DNA of 64,000 nt from Pseudaminobacter soli (ex Li et al. 2025). Its GTDB lineage: Bacteria > Pseudomonadota > Alphaproteobacteria > Rhizobiales > Rhizobiaceae. This document shows, piece by piece, positions 18,582-27,067 of the stretch. The stretch is from NCBI RefSeq assembly GCF_003012705.1, contig NZ_PXYL01000015.1, positions 1-64,000 of the forward strand, given 5' to 3'. The notes under the pieces were generated by a model. That model did not search any database and was not told the DNA's origin. It saw nothing but the letters and a program-made list of their open reading frames with translations. The position numbers were made by a program, and so were the translations under genes. Every line of letters starts with the position of its first letter. Position 1 is the stretch's first letter.

Positions 18582-19913
18582 TTACCTGGTGGATGCGATG
18601 GCGGCGTCGACGGCTTCTCCCAGGCGGTCGACGATCGCATCCACATCCTGCTTGTTGACGATAAAGGGAGGCGCCAGCAGCACGTGGTCTCCCGCCCTGC
18701 CGTCGACAGTGCCTCCCATCGGATAGACCATCAGCCCGCGCGCCATCGCTTCCTTCTTGACTCGCGCATTGAGTTTCAGCGCCGGTTCGAACGGCGCCTT
18801 ACTTGTCCGGTCACCGACGAACTCGAGCGCTCGAAATAGGCCGCGTCCCCGAATGTCACCTACATTGTGGTGATTGCCGAAGCGCTCGATTAGCCGGCTT
18901 TCAAAATAGTCGCCCATGTCCACGACGTTGCTGAGCAGGTTGTGGCGATGGATGACCTCCTGCACGGCCAGCCCCGCTGCCGCAGCCATGGGATGACCGG
19001 TGTAAGTGTGGCCGTGATGGAAGAAGCCGGAGCCTTGCGCGAAAGCATCGAAGATCCTGTCATGCAGGAGCACCGCGCCGATCGGCTGGTAACCGCCGCC
19101 GAGCCCTTTTGCGATGGTCATCAGGTCGGGAACCACCCCCTCCTGCTCGCAAGCATGCAGCGTGCCGGTGCGCCCCATCCCGCACATTACCTCGTCGAGG
19201 ATCAGCAGCACGCCATATTTGTCGCAGATGGCGCGTATTCTCTTGAAGTAGTCGGCCACGGCCGGCACCGCGCCTGCAGTGGCGCCCACGACCGTTTCAG
19301 CCACAAACGCCATGACCTGGTCGGGGCCGAGCTCCAGTATCTTCTGTTCGAGTTGGTCGGCCGCGCGGGCGGCATAGGCTTCGTCGCTCTCGCCGGTCTC
19401 CTGGAAGCGGTAGGCGAAACAGGGGTCGATGTGGTGGGTCTCGACCAGCAGCGGCCTGAACTGCGCGCGCCGCCATTCATTGCCACCCGTCGCCAGCGCG
19501 CCCAGCGTGTTGCCATGATAGCTCTGACGGCGCGCGATGATGTGGCGCCGTTGCGGTTCGCCCTTCTCGACGAAATATTGCCGCGCCATCTTGAGCGCGG
19601 CCTCCACCGCTTCGGAGCCGCCAGTCAGGAAATAGACGTGGTTCAGGCCTTCGGGAGCATCGGCGACGAGGCGATCGGCAAGTTTCTCGGTGACCTCGGT
19701 GGTGAAGAACGAGGTGTGGGCATAGGCGAGCCGGTCGAGCTGTTCATGAAGCACTGCCAGCACTTCCGGATGACCGTGGCCGAGGCAGGAGACAGCGGCC
19801 CCGCCAGAGGCGTCGATATAGGTCTTGCCCTCGGCGTCGATGAGCTCGATCCCCTTGCCGCCGACGGCCACCGGCATCTTGGTATGAATCGTTCGATGCA
19901 GAATATGTGTCAT
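18582..19913 (-). CDS. Class III PLP-dependent aminotransferase
   Basis: The 443-residue fold-type I aminotransferase has [20 protein letters not shown] near 100. The cofactor-binding aspartate lies in [15 protein letters not shown] and the Schiff-base lysine in [17 protein letters not shown], near residue 268. Members convert omega-amino acids, polyamines or amino-sugars. Its start overlaps the RpiR stop by four bases, and it precedes the TAXI gene by 79 bases. It therefore probably deaminates the TRAP substrate or its breakdown product. The C-terminal block ([20 protein letters not shown]) is typical, and the protein looks complete. Confidence 0.9.
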   Translation of the reverse strand: MTHILHRTIHTKMPVAVGGKGIELIDAEGKTYIDASGGAAVSCLGHGHPEVLAVLHEQLDRLAYAHTSFFTTEVTEKLADRLVADAPEGLNHVYFLTGGSEAVEAALKMARQYFVEKGEPQRRHIIARRQSYHGNTLGALATGGNEWRRAQFRPLLVETHHIDPCFAYRFQETGESDEAYAARAADQLEQKILELGPDQVMAFVAETVVGATAGAVPAVADYFKRIRAICDKYGVLLILDEVMCGMGRTGTLHACEQEGVVPDLMTIAKGLGGGYQPIGAVLLHDRIFDAFAQGSGFFHHGHTYTGHPMAAAAGLAVQEVIHRHNLLSNVVDMGDYFESRLIERFGNHHNVGDIRGRGLFRALEFVGDRTSKAPFEPALKLNARVKKEAMARGLMVYPMGGTVDGRAGDHVLLAPPFIVNKQDVDAIVDRLGEAVDAAIASTR

Positions 19914-20800
19914 GGCTGTCTCTTGATGGCGCGGGTGGTCAGATGCACATTGAAGGCGCCGAGTTGGTCATCGAAGCGCCGCAAGGCTTCGAGCGCCTCG
20001 TCGCCGCCATGGCCCGCGACCAGGGTGGCGAGGACCTCGGCCACCGCAAAGGCAGGCGCCATGGTGTGGAAGAAGGACGGGCTGTCGGTCGGGATGATGA
20101 CGGCCGCCTCCGAGAGCTTGGCCAGCGGCGCGACCTCGCTATCGGTAATGGCGATGACCGGGATGCCACGCGAATGCGCGTACTCGGCGATTTCGATAGT
20201 GGCGCGCGTGTAGGGAAGCACGCTGACAACGAACAGCACATCCTGCTCTGTCGCCCGGCCTATCATGTCGGAGCCGGTCCCGCCGATCCCGTCGAGGATG
20301 GTGGACTTTTCGCCGATAAGGGAGAGGATGTAGTGAAAGTGCCAGGCCGCCGAGTGGCTCGAGCGCAAGCCGAGACAATAGACGCGGCGGGCCGACGCCA
20401 GCCGCTTTGCGGCAGCGACGATCCGGTTGAGCGGCGCCTCTTCCATCAATCCGGCAATCTGGCGGCTCATCGACGCAAGCACCTCGCCGGCGAGCGCATG
20501 ATCGCCTTTCAGTTTCTGGGTCAGAGCCTGGGCACCGGCCTTGCCCGCAAAGCCGATATCGCCGGCGCGCAGCGCAGAGGCATATGCGTCCCGGATCGCG
20601 TCATAACCGTCCAGGCCCAGATTCTTGGCAAGGCGGGTCATCGTCGCCGGCTGGACGCCCGCCTGCCGGGCCTGTTCGCGCATCGATAGCAGTGCGACGT
20701 CGCGAGGCCGGTCGAGCACATAGCGGGCCGCGGCCTGGAGCTGGGCCGACATGCCGTCATAAGCCTCTACGATCTGTCCAGCGAGGGGACCGTGTTCCAT
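19910..20800 (-). CDS. MurR/RpiR-family transcriptional regulator
   Basis: The 296-residue protein has an N-terminal helix-turn-helix (ARQAGVQPATMTRLAKNLGL) and a C-terminal SIS phosphosugar-type domain (ARRVYCLGLRSSHSAAWHFH, PVIAITDSEVAPLAKLSE). The ATG at 20798-20800 is preferred because TGAGGATTGC lies just upstream. An in-frame extension to 20878 exists but lacks a ribosome-binding site and is AT-rich, more like a promoter. The gene is first in the operon with the aminotransferase and TRAP-TAXI genes and divergent from the BKACE gene, so it probably controls both. Its effector is unknown. Confidence 0.88.
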   Translation of the reverse strand: MEHGPLAGQIVEAYDGMSAQLQAAARYVLDRPRDVALLSMREQARQAGVQPATMTRLAKNLGLDGYDAIRDAYASALRAGDIGFAGKAGAQALTQKLKGDHALAGEVLASMSRQIAGLMEEAPLNRIVAAAKRLASARRVYCLGLRSSHSAAWHFHYILSLIGEKSTILDGIGGTGSDMIGRATEQDVLFVVSVLPYTRATIEIAEYAHSRGIPVIAITDSEVAPLAKLSEAAVIIPTDSPSFFHTMAPAFAVAEVLATLVAGHGGDEALEALRRFDDQLGAFNVHLTTRAIKRQP

Positions 20801-20895
20801 TGCAATCCTCAGGGCGTCTCGGCTAAATGTATGCAACACATGTTTCATTTCATCAATAGATGATTCAAATGAATCCATACCGAAGGCTGGCTTGA
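20801..20895. promoter_or_regulatory. AT-rich divergent promoter/operator region
   Basis: About 95 bases between the RpiR start and the BKACE start are markedly AT-rich for this genome. They hold an interrupted inverted repeat (TTCATTTCATC against GATGATTCAAATGAA, about 20838-20873). The position suits autoregulation by the RpiR protein and joint control of both directions. The site is inferred from symmetry and position only. Confidence 0.45.
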
Positions 20896-21735
20896 ATGAA
20901 GGCGAACCAAACGCAGCGAATCGCGATTGCCGTGGCGCCCAATGGCGGACGGCGGACGAAGGCCGATCACCCGGCTATTCCATTAACAGCCCCTGAGCTC
21001 GCAGAAACTGCTGCATCCTGCCTGGATGCCGGCGCAGCGATGATCCACGTCCATGTGCGGGACCGGAATGGCGGTCATCTGCTCGATGCGGGCGCTTATC
21101 GTGAGGCGATCGCTTCCATCCGGTCGAAAGTGGGGGATCGGCTTGTCATCCAGATCACCAGCGAGGCGCTCGGCATTTATTCCCCCCCCGAGCAGATAGC
21201 CGTCATTAAAGAAGTGAAACCGGAGGCCGTTTCCCTTGCCTTGAGGGAACTCATTCCCGATGCCACCAGCGAGGCTGAGTTCGCCAATCTTCTACTTTGG
21301 ATGAGGATGGAAAATGTGTTTCCGCAAATCATCCTCTACGATCCCGCGGAGGCTGAGCGCCTGGCGGAGATGCAGCGCAGGGGGATAATCCCGTGGACAA
21401 ATGTCCCGGTCCTGTTTGTGCTCGGGCGCTACACACAAGAGCAGACATCGGTGCCAGAGGATCTGTTGCCATTCCTCGCGCCTGACCGTCCAAGTTTTGC
21501 GCATTGGAGCGTTTGCGCCTTCGGTCGGCATGAAGCCGCCTGCGTGACGGCAGCCGCGCTTCTCGGTGGCCATATCCGCGTCGGGTTCGAAAACAACCTT
21601 TATCTGCCTGGCGGCGAAACAGCCGGAAGCAACGCCGATCTCGTCGCCGCCGTGGCGCAGACTCTTGGTAGCCTTGGCCGCGATTTCCAAGACGGACTAG
21701 GCCTGCGCGAGACGCTTATCGAGCTTCTGTTCTAA
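20896..21735 (+). CDS. BKACE (beta-keto acid cleavage enzyme) family protein
   Basis: The 279-residue TIM-barrel enzyme belongs to the former DUF849 family. The N-terminal IAVAPNGGRRTKADHPAIPL and the zinc-binding HVHVRD (His51 and His53) are both present. RVGFENNLYLPGGETAGSNA near the C-terminus matches the family's substrate/CoA region. BKACE enzymes condense a beta-keto acid with acetyl-CoA and split it into acetoacetate and a CoA ester; the founding member Kce acts in lysine fermentation. Divergence from an RpiR/aminotransferase/TRAP operon suggests the aminotransferase makes the keto acid that this enzyme cleaves. Confidence 0.9.
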   Translation: MKANQTQRIAIAVAPNGGRRTKADHPAIPLTAPELAETAASCLDAGAAMIHVHVRDRNGGHLLDAGAYREAIASIRSKVGDRLVIQITSEALGIYSPPEQIAVIKEVKPEAVSLALRELIPDATSEAEFANLLLWMRMENVFPQIILYDPAEAERLAEMQRRGIIPWTNVPVLFVLGRYTQEQTSVPEDLLPFLAPDRPSFAHWSVCAFGRHEAACVTAAALLGGHIRVGFENNLYLPGGETAGSNADLVAAVAQTLGSLGRDFQDGLGLRETLIELLF

Positions 21736-22171
21736 AGCATCTCACGAAGAGCCGGCTGAAAAGGGATAGAATGGACCGTGGGTAAGGTGCCGACTGCCCA
21801 TGTAGGCTTTCCAACAGGTTGCCTTGATTATTCGCCGAGCCACTCCTTTGTGGACCGCATCGTTGGGCAAGATCGCTATAAGACCTCTGCCAAAACGAAC
21901 CAGGGGAAAACGTGGAAGCCGTGGAAATCAGCAACCGTAGCGACCTCGCTCTGTGGATGCACCCGAGAGGGCATGTTGCTGCTGTGCCGACCCATTCCGC
22001 CAGCGTCCCTGTGGCATTTGCGTGGCTCGGCTATCGCGCAGCCCAGAATGGCCAAAAAAACAAGAGCACTTCGTAGCCGCCAGAAACGAACTCAAGACTG
22101 ATTCTGATTGCGCGTTCGATCGAAGGGTGGATATGCGTTCCGTTTGTGGAAATGTACCGAATAGAAACAAT
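21736..22171. other. Intergenic stretch, no supported gene
   Basis: About 430 bases between the BKACE gene and the GntR operator. Short frames exist, for example one reading VEISNRSDLALWMHPRGHVA-like near 21912-22075, but none has a start, a ribosome-binding site and a recognisable domain together. That frame could be a degraded small accessory gene. No terminator hairpin is obvious. Confidence 0.4.
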
Positions 22172-22200
22172 ACCAGTTTAATATCAGAAAAGAAATTGGT
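22172..22200. promoter_or_regulatory. Candidate GntR operator 1
   Basis: ACCAGTTT at 22172-22179 and AAATTGGT at 22193-22200 form an inverted repeat with one mismatch spanning 29 bases, 29 bases before the GntR start. A similar ACCAGTT...AATCTGGT pair spanning 28 bases recurs at 22978-23005 before nanE. Recurrence at both ends of the regulator gene suggests binding sites for the GntR protein. Confidence 0.55.
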
Positions 22201-22229
22201 AAGGATTGTGCCCATGGAGGGCGTTTCCC

Positions 22230-22976
22230 ATGACCGATCAGCCGATCCTCGACTTCCTCGGCAGCCAGCTTTCAGGTCAGAGCGACGAGCCGCTCTACCG
22301 ACGGTTGGAACACGCCATGAAGCAGGCAGTCGCCTCCTCGCATATCAAACGCGGCGCCGTCATTCCCAGTGAGCGGGCGCTAAGCGAGGCGCTCGGCATC
22401 TCGCGCGTCACGGTCCGCAAGGCGATCGACGGCCTCGTATCGGACGGACTTCTCGACCGCCGCCAAGGCGCCAAGACGGTGGTTTCGTCACGCTTCGAAA
22501 AGTCGCTGGCGACCATGACAAGCTTCTCCGAGGACATGCGCTCACGCGGCCTGGAACCCGGTTGCGTTTGGATTTCGCGCGAAACTTCACGGCCTTCACC
22601 GGCCGAAATGATGGCTTTGGGCATCTCCGGCAGTGAGAAGGTAGTGCGACTAAGGCGCCTGCGCACGGCCGATGGCACGCCGATCGCCATCGAGATCGCG
22701 ACCCTTCCGGCCCGCTTCGTGCCCGACCCGCAGGAGGTCAAGGAATCGCTCTACGAATATCTCGAAGCTACCGGTGCCTTGCCGGTGCGGGCGCTGCAGC
22801 GCATGCAGTCCAAGCCCGCGACCGAGGAAGAGCGTATGCTCCTCGCAACGACGGGGGACATCTCGCTTCTGGTCATGGAGCGCCGCTGCTTCCTCGCCGA
22901 CGGCCAGATCGTCGAGTTCACCCAGACCAAATATCGCGGCGATGTCTACGACTTCGTCATCGAGTTGATGCGATAA
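22230..22976 (+). CDS. GntR-family regulator, HutC/UTRA type
   Basis: The 248-residue repressor has a winged helix (about residues 30-90, with SERALSEALGISRVTVRKAI and DGLLDRRQGAKTVVSSR) and a UTRA ligand domain (about 105-245). The ATG at 22230 is chosen because GGAGGG lies eight bases upstream; an earlier in-frame GTG adds eight residues without a better site. It heads the nanE/nanK/ABC run and probably senses an amino-sugar phosphate, as NagR-like UTRA proteins do. Candidate operators flank the gene. Confidence 0.9.
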   Translation: MTDQPILDFLGSQLSGQSDEPLYRRLEHAMKQAVASSHIKRGAVIPSERALSEALGISRVTVRKAIDGLVSDGLLDRRQGAKTVVSSRFEKSLATMTSFSEDMRSRGLEPGCVWISRETSRPSPAEMMALGISGSEKVVRLRRLRTADGTPIAIEIATLPARFVPDPQEVKESLYEYLEATGALPVRALQRMQSKPATEEERMLLATTGDISLLVMERRCFLADGQIVEFTQTKYRGDVYDFVIELMR

Positions 22977-22977
22977 T

Positions 22978-23005
22978 ACCAGTTCAAAGCCTGTTGCAAT
23001 CTGGT
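22978..23005. promoter_or_regulatory. Candidate GntR operator 2, before nanE
   Basis: ACCAGTT at 22978-22984 and AATCTGGT at 22998-23005 repeat the arm sequence and spacing of the site before the GntR gene. This one sits in the 61-base gap between the regulator and nanE and would control a second promoter for the catabolic genes. Confidence 0.5.
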
Positions 23006-23037
23006 CTTAGGTTGCTACCGTCAGGGCCTCACAGGAG

Positions 23038-23733
23038 ATGCCCGGCGTGCCGCTTGATACCGAAACCCTGAAGAATGGCCTCATCGTGTCCTGCCAACCG
23101 GTGAAGGGCGGTGCGATGGACAATGCGGCGATGGTCGTCGGCTTCGCGCTGGCGGCAATCGACGGGGGCGCCGCTGGCTTGCGCATCGAATCGGCCGACT
23201 ATGTTGCCGCCGCGCGTGCCGCCACCGACAAGCCGATCATCGGCCTGGTCAAGCGCGACCTCGACGACAGCCCGGTCCGCATCACGCCGTGGCTGGACGA
23301 TGTCGACGCGCTCGCCGCCGCTGGTGCCGACATCATCGCCTATGACGCCACCCAGCGCACCCGCCCGGTGCCCACCAAGGCGCTCGTCGAACGCATCCAT
23401 GCCCATGGTCGTGTCGCCATGGCAGACTGCTCGATCATTAAGGACGCCGAGCAGGCGCTGGCCGAGGGTGCCGAGATCGTCGGCTCGACGCTCGCCGGCT
23501 ACACCGGCCCGGTCGAACCCACCGAGCCCGATCTCGAACTCATCTCGGCTATGCGCAAGCTCACGCCGCATGTCGTGGCCGAGGGCAATGTGCGCACGCC
23601 CGCCCTGGCCCAGGAAGCGCTTGCCGCGGGCGCGGCGATGGTCGTCGTCGGCTCGGCCATCACCCGGCCCGAGCATGTCACCCAGTGGTTCCGTGCCGCG
23701 CTTGACGAAACCATCGCCAGGGCGGGAGCCTGA
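23038..23733 (+). CDS. nanE: N-acetylmannosamine-6-phosphate 2-epimerase
   Basis: The 231-residue TIM-barrel protein has the NanE opening GLIVSCQPVKGGAMDNA, then KPIIGLVKRDL, ADIIAYDATQRTRP (containing the catalytic-region Asp) and GAEIVGSTLAGYT. The enzyme interconverts ManNAc-6-P and GlcNAc-6-P, feeding sialic acid or mannosamine breakdown into glucosamine metabolism. The ATG at 23038 sits directly on AGGAG. A GTG at 23047, ten bases from AGGAG, may be the real start and would remove three residues. It is followed after five bases by a NanK-like kinase. Confidence 0.92.
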   Translation: MPGVPLDTETLKNGLIVSCQPVKGGAMDNAAMVVGFALAAIDGGAAGLRIESADYVAAARAATDKPIIGLVKRDLDDSPVRITPWLDDVDALAAAGADIIAYDATQRTRPVPTKALVERIHAHGRVAMADCSIIKDAEQALAEGAEIVGSTLAGYTGPVEPTEPDLELISAMRKLTPHVVAEGNVRTPALAQEALAAGAAMVVVGSAITRPEHVTQWFRAALDETIARAGA

Positions 23734-23738
23734 TTGGC

Positions 23739-24593
23739 ATGGAACGCTCTAACACCATTCTCGCACTCGACATCGGCGGTACCAAGATGCTCGCCGCGCT
23801 GGTGGACGGGGATGCGGTTCTCGAAACCCAGAAGATGCCGACGCCGCGCAGTGGCGACCCCGAGCAATGGCTCGTTGCCCTGTTTGACGCAATTGCCCGC
23901 TGGAAGGGCCGCTACGATAAGGTCGGCGTCGCCGTCACCGGCATCATCGACGACGGCTGCTGGTCGCCGCTCAACCGCAAGACACTCGACATCCCGGACC
24001 GCTTTCCGCTGGTCAAGACGGTTGCTCGACTGTCGGGCTGCGATGCCGTGCTCGCCGCCAACGACGCCCAGGCCGCGGCTTGGGGTGAGTATTTCTTCGG
24101 CGCCGGCCAGGGCCAGGACCTGGTGTTCTTGACCATTTCCACCGGCATCGGCGGCGGCATCGTCGTCAACGGCCGCCTGCTCGGCGGGCTCGCCGGTCAT
24201 TTCGGCCTGCTCCGCAGCCTCGACGAAGATGCGGGCGTGCTCGAGGACAACGTCTCTGGAAACTGGATCGCCGCGCAGGCCGCGCCCCACCAGCCCGGCG
24301 CAACCGCCCGCGACGTCTTCGCGACCGCCTCGGCCGGCCACGACTGGGCCAAAACCATCGTCGCAGCCTCGGTACGCCAGACAGCGCTCCTGTGCCGCAA
24401 CATCAAGCTCATGCTCGACCCCGCACGCATGGTCATCGGCGGCGGCATCGGTCTCGCGCCGGGCTATCTCGAATCCGTCCGGCAGGCGCTGGGAAGCCTG
24501 CCGCCGCGGCTCACCCCGCAGCTTCACGCCGCCGCACTCGGAGAGAGCGCCGGCGTCGTGGGCGTTGCGGACCTCGCTAAACGCCTGAACTAA
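23739..24593 (+). CDS. nanK: ROK-family kinase, probable N-acetylmannosamine kinase
   Basis: The 284-residue sugar kinase has the phosphate-binding LALDIGGTKMLAALV at the N-terminus and the catalytic NDAQAAAWGEYFFGAG near 108. STGIGGGIVVNGRLLGGLAG follows. It lacks the CxCGxxGCxE zinc motif expected next: the segment reads HFGLLRSLDEDAGVLEDNVS instead. It is therefore a zinc-less ROK member. Its pairing with nanE makes phosphorylation of ManNAc to ManNAc-6-P the best guess. Another hexosamine is possible. Confidence 0.85.
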   Translation: MERSNTILALDIGGTKMLAALVDGDAVLETQKMPTPRSGDPEQWLVALFDAIARWKGRYDKVGVAVTGIIDDGCWSPLNRKTLDIPDRFPLVKTVARLSGCDAVLAANDAQAAAWGEYFFGAGQGQDLVFLTISTGIGGGIVVNGRLLGGLAGHFGLLRSLDEDAGVLEDNVSGNWIAAQAAPHQPGATARDVFATASAGHDWAKTIVAASVRQTALLCRNIKLMLDPARMVIGGGIGLAPGYLESVRQALGSLPPRLTPQLHAAALGESAGVVGVADLAKRLN

Positions 24594-24612
24594 CTTGGAG
24601 GGAGAACTGAAA

Positions 24613-25941
24613 ATGATATTTGCCAAGATGAGGAAAGGCGGCCTGCTTGCCGTCGCAATCGCCAGCCTGCTGGCAGGCCCCGCATTCGCCAAGGTGACCG
24701 TGCTCGGCTGGCCCGGCGGCCCCGAGGAAACCGCCCTGCGCGCCGCCGCCGACGCCTACAACGCCAAGGCCGACGTGTCTGCGGAGAACAAGGTCGAGCT
24801 GCTGTTCTTCAACCGCGACGGCTTCTGGGACAAGCTGCAGGCCGACCTCGCCGCCGGCTCCAAGGCCTTCGACGCGAACCTGCTCGCCACCTACTCCATC
24901 GGCCGCTACGCGCCTTTCATGGAGCCGGTCGAACTGTCGGAAGAGGCCAAGGACGTCTATGGCGACTCGGTGCTCACCACGATGCAGTACGAGGGCAAGC
25001 AGTACGGCGTGCCGACGGACCTGTCGCTGCACTTCATGTACTACCGCAAGGATCTGATCGACGCGCTACTCAAGGACGATGCCGCCAAGGCCAAGTTCGC
25101 GGAGATCTCCGAGAAGCATCTTGGCAAGAAGCTCGAGCCGAAAAACCCGGACGAGTGGACCTGGGATGACTACGCCGCGACCGCGCTCTACTTCACGCAA
25201 GCCGTTAACCCGGACAGCCCGACCCGCTACGGCACCGTGCTGCAACTCAAGAACCTACTGTTCAACATGATGGTGTTCCAGTCGCTGCCGCGCGCCTATG
25301 GCGGCAACTGGATGGACGCCGACGGCAAGATCACGGTCAGCTCCGACGCCTACCGCAAAGGCCTCGAGACGTACAAGCTGCTCTACGATGCTGGCGCCAC
25401 GCCGCGAGACTCGCTGTCCTACGAGTTCGCCGAGGCCAATGCCGCCTACGCTTCCGGCCAGGTCGCCGCGATGGTGCAGTGGAACGCCGCTGCCTCCGAC
25501 CTGACCTCGAAAGAGAAGTCGCCGGCCGTCGCCGAGACCACTGCGACCATGGCGCCGCCTGGCGGTCCGGAAGGACGCTTCACCCACATCCACGGCCTCG
25601 GTTTCGGTCTCAACAAGAACGCCGAGAACAAGGAGGGCGCCAAGGCGTTCATCAAGTGGCTGTCGTCCAAGGAAGCCGCGCTGATCTACGCCAAGAACAG
25701 CGGGGCCCCTGCGTTGACGGCTGAAGTCGTCAAGGAAGTCGCCGCCGAGCGTCCCGACCTGGTCCAGCTCGGCGAGTTCGCTTCGAAGTATGGCTACGTC
25801 ATGAATGGCGGCACCTCGGCCAAGGCACTATCGGTCTACGAGCTCCAGGCCAAGGAATTCACCGGCTACTGGTCGGGCCAGCAGTCGCTCGACGACACGC
25901 TGAAGAATACCGAGAAGGGCATGGCCGAACTGCTCAAGTAA
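24613..25941 (+). CDS. Extracellular solute-binding protein, family 1
   Basis: The 442-residue periplasmic receptor has a signal peptide (MIFAKMRKGGLLAVAIASLL, cleavage after PAFA) and mature start KVTVLGWPGGPEETALRAAA. Sugar-binder blocks include YGVPTDLSLHFMYYRKDLID and NAAYASGQVAAMVQWNAAAS. ATG 24613 is chosen because GGAGGGAGAAC lies just upstream. It follows nanK in the same operon, so its ligand is probably an amino sugar such as ManNAc or a derivative. A stable hairpin separates it from the permease genes. Confidence 0.92.
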   Translation: MIFAKMRKGGLLAVAIASLLAGPAFAKVTVLGWPGGPEETALRAAADAYNAKADVSAENKVELLFFNRDGFWDKLQADLAAGSKAFDANLLATYSIGRYAPFMEPVELSEEAKDVYGDSVLTTMQYEGKQYGVPTDLSLHFMYYRKDLIDALLKDDAAKAKFAEISEKHLGKKLEPKNPDEWTWDDYAATALYFTQAVNPDSPTRYGTVLQLKNLLFNMMVFQSLPRAYGGNWMDADGKITVSSDAYRKGLETYKLLYDAGATPRDSLSYEFAEANAAYASGQVAAMVQWNAAASDLTSKEKSPAVAETTATMAPPGGPEGRFTHIHGLGFGLNKNAENKEGAKAFIKWLSSKEAALIYAKNSGAPALTAEVVKEVAAERPDLVQLGEFASKYGYVMNGGTSAKALSVYELQAKEFTGYWSGQQSLDDTLKNTEKGMAELLK

Positions 25942-25948
25942 GCAAGCC

Positions 25949-25980
25949 GGCCGATGGCGACGGCCCCGCCGCCATCGGCC
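25949..25980 (+). repeat. Stable intercistronic hairpin after the binding-protein gene
   Basis: GGCCGATGGCG at 25949-25959 and CGCCATCGGCC at 25970-25980 are perfectly complementary (11 base pairs, 10-base loop) and begin eight bases after the binding-protein stop. No T-run follows, so it is more likely an mRNA-stabilising or attenuating element than a full terminator. Comparable hairpins after malE raise binding-protein over permease levels. About 200 bases then follow before the permease start. Confidence 0.65.
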
Positions 25981-26179
25981 CACCTCCTCACAGGTTCAGG
26001 ACTCGGCACCTCTCCCACTTACGTGTTGCGGCGATGTTGGAGCGGTCTGTTCGCGCCAGCTATGCGCGTCAGAGGTGCCAAGTGCTGAGCGTGAGGAAGG
26101 GCGGGGCCGCGAGGCCTTCCCAGCTTCAGCCCAACCAGCCACTGTTGCTTCCATCGGGAAGCCAGCCTTAGATCGATTG

Positions 26180-27067
26180 ATGACAACGCTGACGCAACGC
26201 GCCCCTTTTTCCGAATTCAAGCAGCTGGCGACGCCGCTGGTGCTATTCCTGTTGGTGTTTCTCGGCTTCCCGGCAATCGTCAACCTCGTCTATTCAGTCT
26301 CCGACGTCACCTTCGAGAATCTGCGGCATCCCCAGGTATCAGGCTTCGCCAACTTTGCCTCCGTCTGGAACGATGCCTCATTCTGGCAGGCGAGTTGGTT
26401 CTCGCTGCGCTTCGGCCTGCTCACCGCCCTCCTCGAATGCGCGCTCGGGCTGTTCCTGGCCATCTTCCTGTCGCCGCTCATCGAAAGGCGCAGCTGGCTG
26501 ATGGCGATCCTGATGCTACCGCTGATGGTGGCGCCCGCACTTGTCGGCCTGATGTATCGCCTCGTCCTGCACGAGTTCGTCGGCCCGGTGCCCTACTATC
26601 TCTGGACCTGGTTCGGGGCCAGCTTCTCCTTCCTCGGCCCGGCTTCCGCCTTCTGGACGCTGATCGTGGTCGAGACTCTGCAGTGGACGCCATTCGCGCT
26701 GCTGCTGTTCTACATGGCCTATCAAGCGATCCCCAAGGAGATCGTCGAGGCCTCCGCCATGGACGGCGCCCGCTATCGCCACCGGCTTTGGTACATCGAG
26801 CTGCCGCTGATGGCGCCGACCATCGTCGTTGCCCTGCTCATCCGCTTCATCGACGGCTTCCGTGTCTTCGACAACGTCTATGTGCTAACCGGCAGCGGCC
26901 CGGGCGGCTCCACCGCCTCACTGTCGATCTATATCTACGAGGCCTTCTTCAAACAGGGTGCCATCGGAAAGGCGGTCGCGGCTTCCGTCATCCTGTTCGT
27001 GGTGTCCTTCGCCGTGCTCTACGGCCTCAACTATCTCGCCAACCGCCGCAAGGGAGCTATCAGATGA
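26180..27067 (+). CDS. Sugar ABC permease, MalF type
   Basis: The 295-residue permease has six helices and the EAA loop KEIVEASAMDGARYRHRLWY. It carries the MalF-like segment NLVYSVSDVTFENLRHPQVS after helix one. ATG 26180 begins a normal MTTLTQRAPFSEF N-terminus; the longer upstream frame starts inside low-complexity intergenic DNA and is rejected. It overlaps the next permease by four bases (ATGA). It forms the channel of the amino-sugar importer. Confidence 0.9.
   Translation: MTTLTQRAPFSEFKQLATPLVLFLLVFLGFPAIVNLVYSVSDVTFENLRHPQVSGFANFASVWNDASFWQASWFSLRFGLLTALLECALGLFLAIFLSPLIERRSWLMAILMLPLMVAPALVGLMYRLVLHEFVGPVPYYLWTWFGASFSFLGPASAFWTLIVVETLQWTPFALLLFYMAYQAIPKEIVEASAMDGARYRHRLWYIELPLMAPTIVVALLIRFIDGFRVFDNVYVLTGSGPGGSTASLSIYIYEAFFKQGAIGKAVAASVILFVVSFAVLYGLNYLANRRKGAIR

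Noticed and set aside
20801-20878. N-terminal extension of the RpiR regulator
   Set aside because: It has no ribosome-binding site and is AT-rich with inverted repeats, fitting the promoter region better than coding sequence.
26075-26179. Upstream extension of the MalF-type permease
   Set aside because: The added residues are low-complexity and come from the intercistronic gap; ATG 26180 gives a normal N-terminus.
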